Below are positions 1 to 12,900 of a DNA stretch of 64,000 nt, one piece after another; positions within the stretch are counted from its first letter, which is position 1, and each line of letters begins with the position of its first letter. Made by a program: the position numbers and the translations under genes. The notes beneath the pieces were generated by a model. That model did not search any database and was not told the origin of the DNA. It saw nothing but the letters and a program-made list of their open reading frames with translations. The DNA comes from Nipponacmea schrenckii (taxonomy: Eukaryota > Mollusca > Gastropoda > Lottiidae): contig JAUJPP010000003.1 of NCBI GenBank assembly GCA_030562195.1, positions 24,273,398-24,337,397 of the forward strand, given 5' to 3'.

Positions 1-660
1 TCCATTTGTTTAAGTGACATATTCATCAAAAATGGTAATGACCCTTCTGTAAATTATTTTAAATAACAGTAACTATAGAAATCTATAATTCATTGAAAAA
101 GGAATAAAAATGAAGATTTAGATATAAATTGTTAAAATGTAGACTATAAATTAGATCTAATTAAACTTTATTATATAAATATTTCATTAAAATATGTATA
201 AAAATATTAGTTGTAATTCTTCTAAACTATAGGTGTTAAGATTTAGATAGTAAATGTTATATATTAAAATGTGGGCTATAATAAATAATATAGATTTATA
301 TATGTTCTCATTTATTTTGTATTTTGCTACATTCAAGAAAGAAGGCATAAAAATGCACTGTGAATCATAAGTGCACTTAATAATGAAAATAAAAAAAAAT
401 TGTAATTCTGACTATAGAAAAGAAACACAATAGCTCATTATAGAATTCAATTTATTTTTATTATCAATTGTGTTGCATGTTTTATGTATATTTTTGTATA
501 ATTTAATATAATGATATTTAACTAATATTAATTTGACTATTCAACTTTACTAGTCTATTGAAAATATTAGCTCTTTATATTACTTTATAAGACTAGATCT
601 ATATGAAAACTTTGGATATACTTATCTGGGATGTAAGAGGCTTGAAAGCAATACTTTTCA
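1..660. other. AT-rich sequence, no gene seen (probably ADGB intron)
   Basis: Very AT-rich sequence with no open frame or splice-flanked exon that I can support. Because androglobin's globin domain is not yet encoded at this point, this is most likely intron 20 of ADGB. Confidence 0.5.
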
Positions 661-720
661 AAATTGAATTAAAAAAATGGAAATCTAATCTACTGTATCG
701 TTAGTGTTGACTTTACTCAC

Positions 721-942
721 GAATTGTTGGGAAGAAATGGGGGACGGTACACGAGGTGTCGTTTGGGTTTTATCAGGTTTTATTTTATCTCTTTGTGAAG
801 ATGATGAAGACCGATCTTTAATATTGGATTGACTAGATTTAAGATCAGGAGATTTGTCTTTGCCTCCTGGTGTGCTACTGACCGGTGGGGCTGTTGATTT
901 CTTCTCAGATTTATTGGCAGACGAACTTCCTGTAGACACTCC
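721..942 (-). CDS. ADGB: ADGB exon 20 (Ser/Lys-rich), end uncertain
   Basis: After an acceptor (ATTTAG) at 944-943 an open frame encodes a Ser/Lys/Asp-rich segment starting GVSTGSSSANKSEKKS and ending SPISSQQF. A GTGAGT donor at 720-715 would end it in phase 0 and let the gene continue left to the globin domain. If that donor is not used, the frame stops at a TAG at 687-685, giving a short isoform without globin. No family match is visible here, so this is probably a lineage-specific insert or a variable linker. Confidence 0.6.
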
Positions 943-3900
943 CTAAATAAAATAGGTTAATTAATGTTAATTAATCACTTAATCACACTGTTATTTAACG
1001 TTCAAAACAAGGGACATAACACACTCTTCATATTTTGTTCAATATATTTTCTGTGGTTTCCTTTCCATTTTCAATAACTAAAAACATCTTCTTAAATCAA
1101 GTTTTGAGGCCTTCTTATGAAACCTAGTTAGGAATATCTTAATAAGTCAAAAGTCCATTGAAAAGTATCTTTGAAATCTTCAATGCATACAGCAATTTTA
1201 GGAAACTTGGGCTAAGACCACAGATGGGTGAGGTAACTCACAGAAAACAAATGAAACAAAAATATCTGAATGTAAAGGCAAAAGACATTAAATATATTAG
1301 ACACTAGTTCACAGCACATCAGTTTAACATTAAATAACAAGAAAAAAAACTGATTAAAAAATTGAACTGCCAACCTTGCTAGCATCGGACTATAAAATAC
1401 AAACAATAATAGAAGTAGACATTACAATAATTTTCACACAAATGTTCTGAATGAAAACTTAGCTTTAAACTCTGCATAAACCAAACCCTTACAGCTCTGT
1501 ACAATGACTTTAATACAATATAAACTAAATTGAGTTTAACACACTGTATTCAATAAAACAACTTACCTTCAGATCAGAATACTGGTAATTTTTAGGGTAT
1601 GTGTTAGTTTTATGGTATACATATAGTGTTCTGAAAAAAAAAACAAATATTCATTTGAATATATATGGCTTACAGACAACATTTACAATTATTACTTTCA
1701 TGGCTCTGAACAAATGCAAGGTTATGTAGAAAAACTTGCCATATGACCATTTTCTTATTAATCCTTGCAGTCAAATTATAAGATGACTTTTGTGGAAATT
1801 TATAACTGAATATTTTCAGAGAGTTCCATATAGTTAACAAGAATTATTTGAAAAACTGGCCATGTTACAATTTTCTTTCTAACCATTTCAATTACAAGAT
1901 GACTTAGTTCCTGAAGAGCTGACATGAATTATTTAATATGATTCATCTCAATACAATAAATACATAGTAAAAACTGCTTACTTGAAACATTTACAAAACT
2001 GTTCATAATCAACCCAGATCTTCTTTGGTTTCTGAGAATCATCATGTGTTTCTATTTGGTTGGTCTCTCCTTCTGCAGGTGTGACATCTTCTGTATCTAT
2101 ATTAGTTAAACTACTGGTAGCCTCTACACCAGATAAACCTCCTTCACTAGAAACAGCTCCTGTTTTCTCTGAAAACAAATGTCATTACTTTAACAAAGAA
2201 AACCAAATGAATTGTGCAAATAATATATCAAAATGAATCCAGCATTAAAATATACAGAATGCTGTAGTATTCAAAAGATGAAGTAAGATTGATTTGATTG
2301 GTGTTATACTCAGATTTCTGAATTAACTTCAATTAATTGGTTTTATTAACCATGTTAAACTAATTACTAAGCCCACTAAACTTTAACATGGTCTTATTAA
2401 CCTGTATTAAACTCAACTAATCTACACTTCATGATGTAGGCATGGAAATAAGAACAAAGCATCTATTACAGAGATTGACTGCAAAGAATCTAGGGCCCAT
2501 TTTGATTTGCCAATATTCATTTATGAATAAGCCTATGCAATTTCCCTTACGTTTATTACCACAGTCTCCAGTAAGTATGACGAATGAGGTGTGTTTTGGA
2601 TCTGATGAGAGAAGTTATTAACATATTCATACGCATTATAAAGCAGAATCTTGCTTGACTTTTAAACAATACAGATCAAATTTCTAACCAACCATTTATA
2701 ACTGAACCTGAATCTGAATTTGATGTCTTACCAGATTTAAGTTTCTCTTTACTCTTTGAATCATCAACAGGTATATCTCTTTTAGATTGTCTGGAATCAG
2801 ATCGCGGAGCAGCACTCTTAGTTCTTTCAGCCTTCACTGGCGACCCAGTAGAACTTCTGCTTGTTTTACGGTCTGGTTTAGGAGACTACAAGATATAAAT
2901 ATTAATAGAAATTGTCTGGAGAACAAACTGAGTAATCTTTCCTATTATATAAATCTACTTTGTTGTCTTTCTGAAATACAGTCTTCATAAGTTGATAAGG
3001 TGCAGAAGAGTAAGATGTAAAACTCCAACACTTAATTGTATAAATGTATGCCAATCTTACAGAGAAAAATTTAATAAACAGTTGTAATTATGCTATACAG
3101 ATACTTCTTGTGGATTATTTCCACGTCTGGGAAAATATCATTAAAACAAAACAGAACACATAACTTACCTCTTTTCCACCTTCTTTTTTAGCAGATGCTT
3201 TGGCCTTCTTTTCTTTTGCAGCTACTGGACTTCCAGCTTTTTCAATTTTAGTTTCAATCTATTACAAATGAATCATTATAGTATATTATGTTAACAAGTT
3301 TATGTTGCCTTAAGAATGATTAAAAGAACTGACCAGGTGTACTGTGAATGACTGAAACAGTGTTCAAGACAAAATCAAAGTGTATGCATTGTGGGTGATT
3401 TTGCCAGGACAGATACATTAGTTTACTAATAACCATCAAGAGTGTATACAAATTTTTTTCCCCACTGGAGTAGAACAGAATAGTAATATATTTTTTCTAT
3501 AGAGAGCTAGTGATAGTGGAATAATAAACAAACCTCTTTTTCCTCTTCAACTGGACAGGGTGATAACAGACCTTCTTCTTTTTTCTCTATAGCTACTATT
3601 TCTTGATCAGGGGCATTTTCATCAATTTCTTCAATAGAGACAGATACAGCTGTTTCTGGGCGTGACCTGGTTGCTCCTCTGGACAGTGATGATTTTGGTC
3701 GAAGACTGAAAAATAGAATTATCTTTATATAAATATCTTAAAAAGAGAGGTTTTCAAGAATAAAGGGTAATTTGGTTGACATTGTCACTGACATTTGTTT
3801 CTTCAAATTAAAATGTCAAGTAATATCTAACCTGCACATTTAATTAAAGACAAAAAGAACAATTTATAAAAATGCACATTTACAGCTTAGTGAAATAGTA

Positions 3901-6900
3901 TTTCTGTTAATAATACTATTGCTTGGGGGTAACAATGCTTGGGGTAAATTGCAGAATATTTATAAAATATTCACATTTGTATAATCCTTTCAATGAAAGA
4001 AATATGATCAGATCACATTCAATTTAAACATTTAAACTAAAGTTTGCTTACGTTTCTGTAGGTATGGGTACAGGACTAACTTTATAATTTACAAATGGTG
4101 ATGTTAATTCTAAACATTGGATAGGTTTTGGTGGCTCTGGTGCTTCTGAAATTAAAGACAATTCAAATAACTTTACAGGACACACTGACAAAATAATTCT
4201 ACACCTTATTGGGTTAATGAAGACTAGCAATGCCATGTAGTGTGCAATAGTGGAAATTTGGCCAGAACAGCAGCATTAACCTATCACAATCTGTTAGAGA
4301 AGCTTAATAACATACCCTTTGGTTCATCAGAAGGTATTTCTTTTTTCTTTCTGGGACGTATTAATTTCCACGAAGGAATAACCTCTGGTACAGGTGGTGG
4401 TTCTAGTGGACATGATCGAGTCTGGGTAATCCAGACTGGATGAGGATAAAGATGAGACAATCCAGTCTGTCTTAATCTTTCACTTACATCAGCCTGAAAC
4501 ATTTACATTAAATCTAAATTTTATATAAAATGTAAAATATAATTTTTTTTTATGTATATATCAAATGTACAATGTGTATACAAAATACACAATGTGTATA
4601 CAAAATGTACAATGTGTTTACAAAATGTACAATGTGTATACAAAATGTATGTAAAAATGTACAATGTATGTACAAAATGTACAGTGTGTATACAAATTGT
4701 ACAAATGTACAATGTGTATACAAAATGTAAAATTTACAATGTATGTACAAAATGTACAATGTATGTACAAAATGTACAAAGTATGTACAAAAAGTACAAT
4801 GTGTATACAAAATGTACAATGTGTATATAAAATGTTCAATATATCAAATGCAAAATGTATATACAAAATGTAAAACAGTATACAAGTTTTCAAAAAAAGT
4901 ATATCATTTACATAAAAGATAAATAGGCTACAATACATTTATATGTCCATCAAACCATTAATTATGTACAAAGACTGATTGTAAATTTTTGTAACGTTTA
5001 CCAAATCCTTTTACAAATTTTAATAAAATATGTTTAAACTAGACTGATTTACTGAGATAAGAAGGCTGAACATTAAACTCACAATTAAATGGTATGTTAC
5101 AGAGTAAAGACTCAGAGAGGTGTGATGACAGAGTTCCAAAGCTGTCAATATTAAACAGATACATAAAGAAATACTAACCATTTCACCTAGGACTGAAACT
5201 TTAACTGGATATTTTGGTGTACTAGTGTAGGATGCAAAGAAGACTATTTCTGGTTTTTCTGGTAGTGGTGTTTCATCATGTTTATCTCCTTTAAAAAAAC
5301 AATGATTCTACTAATGAGGACAAGAACTAACTGGAACTTAGGAACTTCTGTTGAAAAAGTCCTTATTTGAATAAAGAGATGTGCAATATATAAACAAACA
5401 GTAAATATATTACAATGTAAACACTATAGGCCCTACTTGATGTTTACAGAAAATAATATCATCAACTACTAAGAATTATAGCATTGGGCTTCATTATCAT
5501 AATTAAAAACACAAACACCAAGATAGTTAACTTCTGCTATGTAAATAAAATTTAATATTCTTCTTCATTATTATGTATGGAGCACTAGTCATTGAAACTA
5601 ATTTATTATTTGTCATACAATGAGTTAAAAGGTTAGTAATTGAAGTTACGCACTCCAGAACTGTGAAACAATACAAGCGGTATGATACATTTGTTTCCAC
5701 ATATCATTAGGAGGTGATGCTGGACAACATGAAAATAGAAAAAAACAGGAAGATTGGGTTAGAGGTTATAAAGATAAGGATTTAATAAAGCTGGATAAAA
5801 TGTTAATAAAATGGATGATAAAGGAAGATGTTAACAGGTGGAAAAGTGCAAATAATTAAAAGTGAAGTTTATATTCTGAGTTTACAGAAAAATTTATGGC
5901 TCCAAGACCTTCACAAATACACCAGTTTACAGAAGAAAAATTTAGGCTCTAAGATCTTCAAAAATACACCAGTTTACAAAAAAAAAGGGGGTCTTTGATC
6001 TTCACACCAAGTTTACAGAAAAACTCAAGTATGATAAAAATCTTTGCTTGATTACAGTTTACAATTATTCTAAGTTTACAAAAAGAAATAGGTAAGCTAC
6101 GATTTAAATTTCCAATATAGGTGAAATATTAATGATGATGAAATGAAAAGTTAGTGAAAGATGACAACAAACCGTGTTAATCTAGTCTACAAGGGGAAGT
6201 CATTCGAACTTACTATTTTTATCCTTATCTTTATCCCCTTTATCACCCTTATCTTTCTTTTTATCCTCTTTACCATCCTTACCTTTATCTGAAAATATTC
6301 AAAATCATAAAATATTTATATCAAATGGATAATATACTCATAACTATAAAGGGAAGCTTCTCATGGAGTTTTGGCACATGGGGCTAATCGGCAACATCTT
6401 ACTTTCAATTGTGAACAACGTTAATTCTCAAGATATTAAGCAATAATTCACAGGTCAAGATACAAATTCATCTACTATACACCCCCCTGTTTTCTGATTT
6501 CAACAACTTCAAAGTACTTACAACAATGAGCTAGCCATGATCATAAGACATACTATCAGTATCATTACTATCTTAAATGATCAAACATTGACAGCTAAAT
6601 AACAAGATACAGTTGATAAATATAAGAAATATAAAAACCTTTGTCTTTCCCATCTTTACCCTTCTCCTTTCCACCTTTTTCTGGTTTTTCTGATTTACCA
6701 TCTCTAGCTGTGTCTTTATCAGTTTTCTCATCTTTTGGTGTTTCCTTTAAACAAGACAATGATTATTGATAAAGAGTTAATTTTACATAATCTTAATCCA
6801 TTAGAAGTACCTATATCTAACATACCTTCTCTTTAGAATAACTTTGGTATCACTGCTTGATAAAGACAAGAGTATCAGCTTTGAAACATTGCAAGTTATT

Positions 6901-9900
6901 TAATAAGTAATTGTTATCCATAAAATTGTAAAGAGTTAATTTTACCTAATCTTAATCCATTAATAGAAGTCCCAATATATAAAAAACTAACACTTTAGTA
7001 TAAATGTTTGATAAAGGCAAGAGTATCTGTGTTGAAATGCGTCCAGTTATTCAGAATGCCTTGCGGATAAAACATAATTCTCAAATTCAGTATGTACATC
7101 TATATTTTATGTAAAGGATATCATACTACCATAGTGTTGTGTTCAGATAACAGTATATATTCTATCTAAACAAAGTATGTAACAACCATAGGCTATGCTG
7201 CATATATACAATAAAACTAACAAATCAATGGAAACAAGATATCAACTTACCATCTGATTCTGAGAGTCTTTCTTGCTGCCGTCATCTGATTCTACTGCTG
7301 GTAGATCAGAACGTGTTAAGTCAGGCAGTTTCCAATCAGGTAAATTATCATGTAATAAGTCCCACACTTCTTTGAGATGATTTGGTCTGAAAATATCAAG
7401 AAATTTAGCACTTTGTAAACAATGCCAGATATTAAACATTGAATTTTGTTTATGAATATGTATCATTAGCATACTGATATTCTCTGAATTATTCACTCAA
7501 TAACAGTTCTTTTGATTGCTCTAAATACAGTAATTATTCATTATATCAATTTCTATTCTGACCAAAATGATTATTTCTGTTAAATTTCTTTTACATAACC
7601 TACAATTAATATTAAATTCAATATAAACAGATTTGCATTACATGAATTAAATGAATGAATAAATCAAATAAAATGAATGAACCCCCAAATGAATGGATGA
7701 ACCATCAAATGAAATGAATGAACCAAAAATTGAAATGAATGAACCAAAAATTGAAATGGATGAACCAAAAGAATGAATGAACGAACAATGAAATAGAAAT
7801 TTCACATGCCAATCAAACATGCCATTTTAAATGTTACCGTTTCGGTTTCAGTTGTCTTTTTTTAAATAGTGGTCTGTCTGTGTCTAGGGAGTGACACATT
7901 ACGTAGAATTGTTCGAGAATGTCAGTAGCAGAAACCGTTTTGAGTTTATGAATACTATGATCCTTTGATCGTTGAAGATATTGTAACAAGAATGAACTAT
8001 GAAATGAAATGAGATGATTTAATGTCATTTAGAAAGTGGTGTTGCAACAATATTTTCGTTATTGGGATAACACTTTCTTGGTATAGCACAGATTCTTGTG
8101 CTGAAAATTGGCTGAGTATTGCTGGCGATTAGGTGCTAACTCTGAGATTGCTGGTTCGAAACCTGTTCGGGTCTCAGCCTAGGTGGATATATATTTCACA
8201 AAAGGATGTTCATAGTAATTATCAAGCCAGTATCAAAACAAAAAATTCAATTGATCTACTTAGGTATTTAGCACTGCCTACATTCTTTAAGTGTCAAAAA
8301 AAAAAACCATTACATTGGGACAATAAATACTTTTGAGAACACAAGATATATGGATATATGTTGTTATGGACATAGCTTGAATAAAATAGGTCTTGACTTA
8401 CTTGAGTGGAATAGTCTCTGGTATCCAGCCTGTTAATGTTTGTATCACGTTAAAATCACCAAATTCACTTGAACTGTTACCACCAGTATAGCTACAAATA
8501 GATTATTAAGATCTGTATAATGTCATATAATCAACTATATTGAGATAAGATTTTTCTAAGGCTGTTCTTTCCACCTTTGGCAAAAAAACTAAAAAAACTT
8601 ACTCTAGTGAGGCCACTTTAATTAAGGCTTTAGTTAACAACATTGGCCATAATTCATGTTGTAACATCGTAGCTGGTAGCAGAAGTTGATCATTTTCATC
8701 AAAGGGAAGTAAATCATCAACATAAATTTTACGCCAGCATCCCTAAGGATAAAATAAAATGGAGTAAAGACAAGGCCACTCACACTTAACATTTTGCAGA
8801 AGATAATGTTTTACCATGCATCAAGAAAGTGTCAAAATTGGATACAGTTTATTTCTAATAATTTCAACAAAATATTTAAATCTTCATTTAGGAGCAGTTC
8901 AGAAATTGTATTACACCTATATTTAGTATTGGAGGTTTCATTGGTTAGTAATCATTCTGTACACTTTGCAGTCTTAAATGGTTCAAATTAGGTACAGAAA
9001 GTAGGATGTAAAAAAATTATAATAATCTTTGACAGATCACAAATGATATGAGGGGCTTATTTATCTTTAGAGAAATAGAATAAAAAGAAAACCTACCATC
9101 CAGTAAAGTCGAACTATATATTTGCCGTGAGAATTATACAATGGTAAATGAGGACCTCTACCAGCCTTACATAAAGAATAAATATGTTCCCATGGTTTCC
9201 AAGAATGGAATAGTTCATCAATTGGTTGAGATGGATCTATCATTTCTGGATCTGTTTTCACTAAACTCATCTCCCATAAAGCTGTTATTTGACTAATGAT
9301 GAATCTAATTAGCTGAAGTTGAAAGAAATAAGATGATTAATTTATATTAAAAACAATATATTGTGACAGAAGCAATAAGATTATTTCACAGAAAAACAAA
9401 CCTAACCCTCTGTTCATTTCAATTAAAATATAATTTACTTTCAGATATATTCATATAAAACGCTAAGATATATGGATATACTACTTCTGCATTTCTACAT
9501 ACATTTCGAAACACATACAGTTAAAAATGTGTTTCGAAACGTAGTATGTAATAAATGCAGAAGTAGTATATCCATATATCTTAGTGTTTTAATGTAATAG
9601 TCAAAATAATTTAAGTTGAGTCAGACCTGTGTTGTTTTTTACCAAAAAAAAATATGATCATCAACCCTTTCTTTACTAATATAAATCGTTTAATTGTTCG
9701 AATGTGCTAAAAGAGGTTGAAGGCCAGATTAGAATTGCTTCCCTGATGTTTGTTCTGTAAATGAAACCAGGTTGAGAAGCTAAGAAATACAACAACCATC
9801 CTTACCTCACTATCATGAAGATGTTCATTAGATGATATCAGATTAAATGATGTTGTATGATCATCAGCTACTATTACTGGTGCCTGAAATAATACACATC

Positions 9901-12900
9901 TTTAGTTGACTTAGTTTGATATTGATGCATGATAATCATCAAACATTATCAATGACAGATCTACTGTTATTACATTTTAAGCCCTCTAGGAGGCATACCT
10001 TTGATTTTATATCTCCCATTATGACTTGCAAAACTGTATCCCTTTTAGACAATCCACATAGAGTATGAAGTTTATTTTGACATTAATTAATGAAAACCCA
10101 TTACCTTATCCACAATAAAATCATACGGTCGTTTCCAATGATCAACTTTTAATGATGATGGCATTTCCACCTTTCCTTCTGGATCGTCGAAAAAATGCTG
10201 AGCCTAATTTAGAAACATTAATTAACAAGCCATTGTATCTAATTAAGGACCATTAGCAACCATAATGGCAAAATTACCTTGTCAGAATTAGCAATAAAAA
10301 AAAAATATGTCTTAATTAGCCATTAAACAAAATATTTGCTAATTTTCACCAAAAAAAATTAAATCGTAAGACACTGCATACAAATAATCAAGAAGTCAAA
10401 CTTACCACTGTAGGTGATTTCCCCTTTTTATCATCTTTCCCTTTATGTGCTACTTCCTATAATAAAAGCAATCCAGAAAATTATAAAAAATAATGGTTGT
10501 ACATCACATCATCATGTTCAATTACTTGATCAGTTAATGAGACCTAGGTAGACCAATCTATTTAATGGTGGAGTGGGTTGAAATATGAAACTTGTCAATC
10601 TCAGAAAACAATTTGCCAGGCGACAAACCAGAATTCCACTGGTGGGAGTTGAAGATGTAATGAGCAGCATTTCATAAAGAAATGACCTTGATCTTGGAAT
10701 TGTAGTGAATTTGAATCATTGACATTGCTCTGCGAAAAACTTTATAGCGTTATAAATCTGGGTTAGTTCAATAGACTATATAAAACGTACACCCAACAAT
10801 TTCTGAAAAAGTTAAACACCATAATCCAATTTTTGGTAGCACAATAGCCTAAATCACCAAAGAGATCATGTGATTTTCACTCTAGTTATATCCAATAAAA
10901 TTCATCTATAATATTTACATTTCATTGTCACTGGCTAGTGAATGTTTCTGATGAATTCGAATTCATTTAGCGATGGACTACAAATTTCCTTACTGATCTC
11001 CGATGACATTATGACATCATTATGACATGATCTTCTATGACAATGTGTGGGATGTGTGATATAAATACACAATAAAACAAAAAAAATAGACAAGACAAAG
11101 GATCAAATATAGGTCTCTAGGTTTTTGTTGTATTTTTGTTATAATTTAAGTAATTTTTCAGCTTATAGATGTACTTAAAGAGCTTTTTTTTTTCATTTGT
11201 TCGTAAAAAGAATTTCAATTGAAGTCTCACTATTTTATTTTGTCAACCTAGCAGCATAGAAAAAGTTGACTTTAAAAGGAGTTGATTTAATTGGATGTTT
11301 TTTAGGTTTCTTACAATAATATTAGGTTTTACTATATTATAGCAGTAATTTTTATCCTTAAAGAGTACAAGAATTTACCAAATGTAAATATAAAGATTAA
11401 ATAAAGAATTTTGTGTTCTCCATTCATAAAATAGCACTAAAAAAGCCTGCGTTAATCAACCAAAAAAATGTACCGTACATTTAATCTTTAATTAATTAAC
11501 AAGTGCAATAAAGTCATCTGATTCTACGTGATGTCATGTAATGTCATATAGGATTATTACTGAATCATTATCACTGTGACATTATTAAAATAATCATATA
11601 ATACATGACTTCAAGAAACTTAGAAGCAACTGGGTACAATCATTGATGATATGACATTCATTTATAAAACTCAATGTCTAGTCATATTAATCACATTAAA
11701 GCTTATATAAAGTCAATATTATTTTGCAAAATATATTAAAAAGATTTATTTAAAATTTAACATTAAAAGGACAATTTTATGAACAGAAATTTTAAGAAGA
11801 TTTACACATAATGAAAATTTAGATCTTTTTCAAACAAAAAAAACAAAAATATTTTAACTTGTCTTTGGTGATTGTGTTGAAAGAATACTGGTTCAGACAC
11901 TGGAACTAGATTTTACATGTTTCTCAGATATATAGTTCAGTTTAAGTTAAAGGGACAGTATCAAAACTTTTCATCCAAAAAAAAAATATAATTTAAAGTA
12001 AAACATGACAATTATGTATCTACTTGATCAATCAATCAATGAATTAATTTTAAAAGTTTTATTTCCAGATTGTTATAATTATCAAGTAATTGGCTTAAAT
12101 TGGTTATAGTATTAGGCTTCATAGTATTAGGTGTTAACATAGATTAGTGACCTAATACCGGAAGTAAAATGTAAGGATCCTAGCTCCGTATAGATTCCGG
12201 AAGTAGTAATAAATACGAAAGGATGGCTCATTCGATGAACGTCAGTAGTCGTATAAGCATGGCCTGACGGCCATCTTGTCATCATCATCCTATCATCTAT
12301 ATGTTTGTATTTGTGATGTTCCCCCGGATTTTTATGTATTGTCTTTCATCTTATATGTCTTCATCATAATAAACATCAATAACCAGTATGACTTTTCATT
12401 AGGCCTCATGTAGAATTATTTCTCAACTATTAGGCTTGTATTTCCCTAATATATACAGTATTTTTTAACACCTCCCAAAAAGCATACCAAACCAAATAAA
12501 TATTTGAGATTAAAAAACAAACAGTAGGATTCTTTCAGGTAAATCTAGCAACATTTTAGATTTTGTTTTATAGTTTTCATCAATTTTAAGCAAAAAACAG
12601 ATTTTGACTTACAAAAAAACGGAATGTCCCTTTAAATATGATCAAGATAAGTAAATTGAATGAAGACAGTTCTACCTGATAAAAATCAATTTTCTCCTGT
12701 TTTTAAAGGTATTTATTCTCTTTCATATCAGACTTCTATATTTTCTCTTGGCGTTTCCATGGAAATTATTTCATTAAAATACTGGTAATTGTCAATCAAT
12801 AATGAAAGAATTTACTATCATCTACGTTGTTACGCTAATTTACACAAAATCAATTATTACCTTTAAATTTGTTCAAACTTTTTTATTTTACTTTTAGATG

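Noticed and set aside
4521..4938. Overlapping open frames of 63-106 codons on both strands
   Set aside because: All are created by the 20-bp TACAATGTGTATACAAAATG minisatellite; the translations are pure repeats.
8133..8336. A possible tRNA gene because of GGTTCGAAACC
   Set aside because: No cloverleaf or acceptor stem can be drawn; it fits a tRNA-derived SINE and has a second, rearranged copy.
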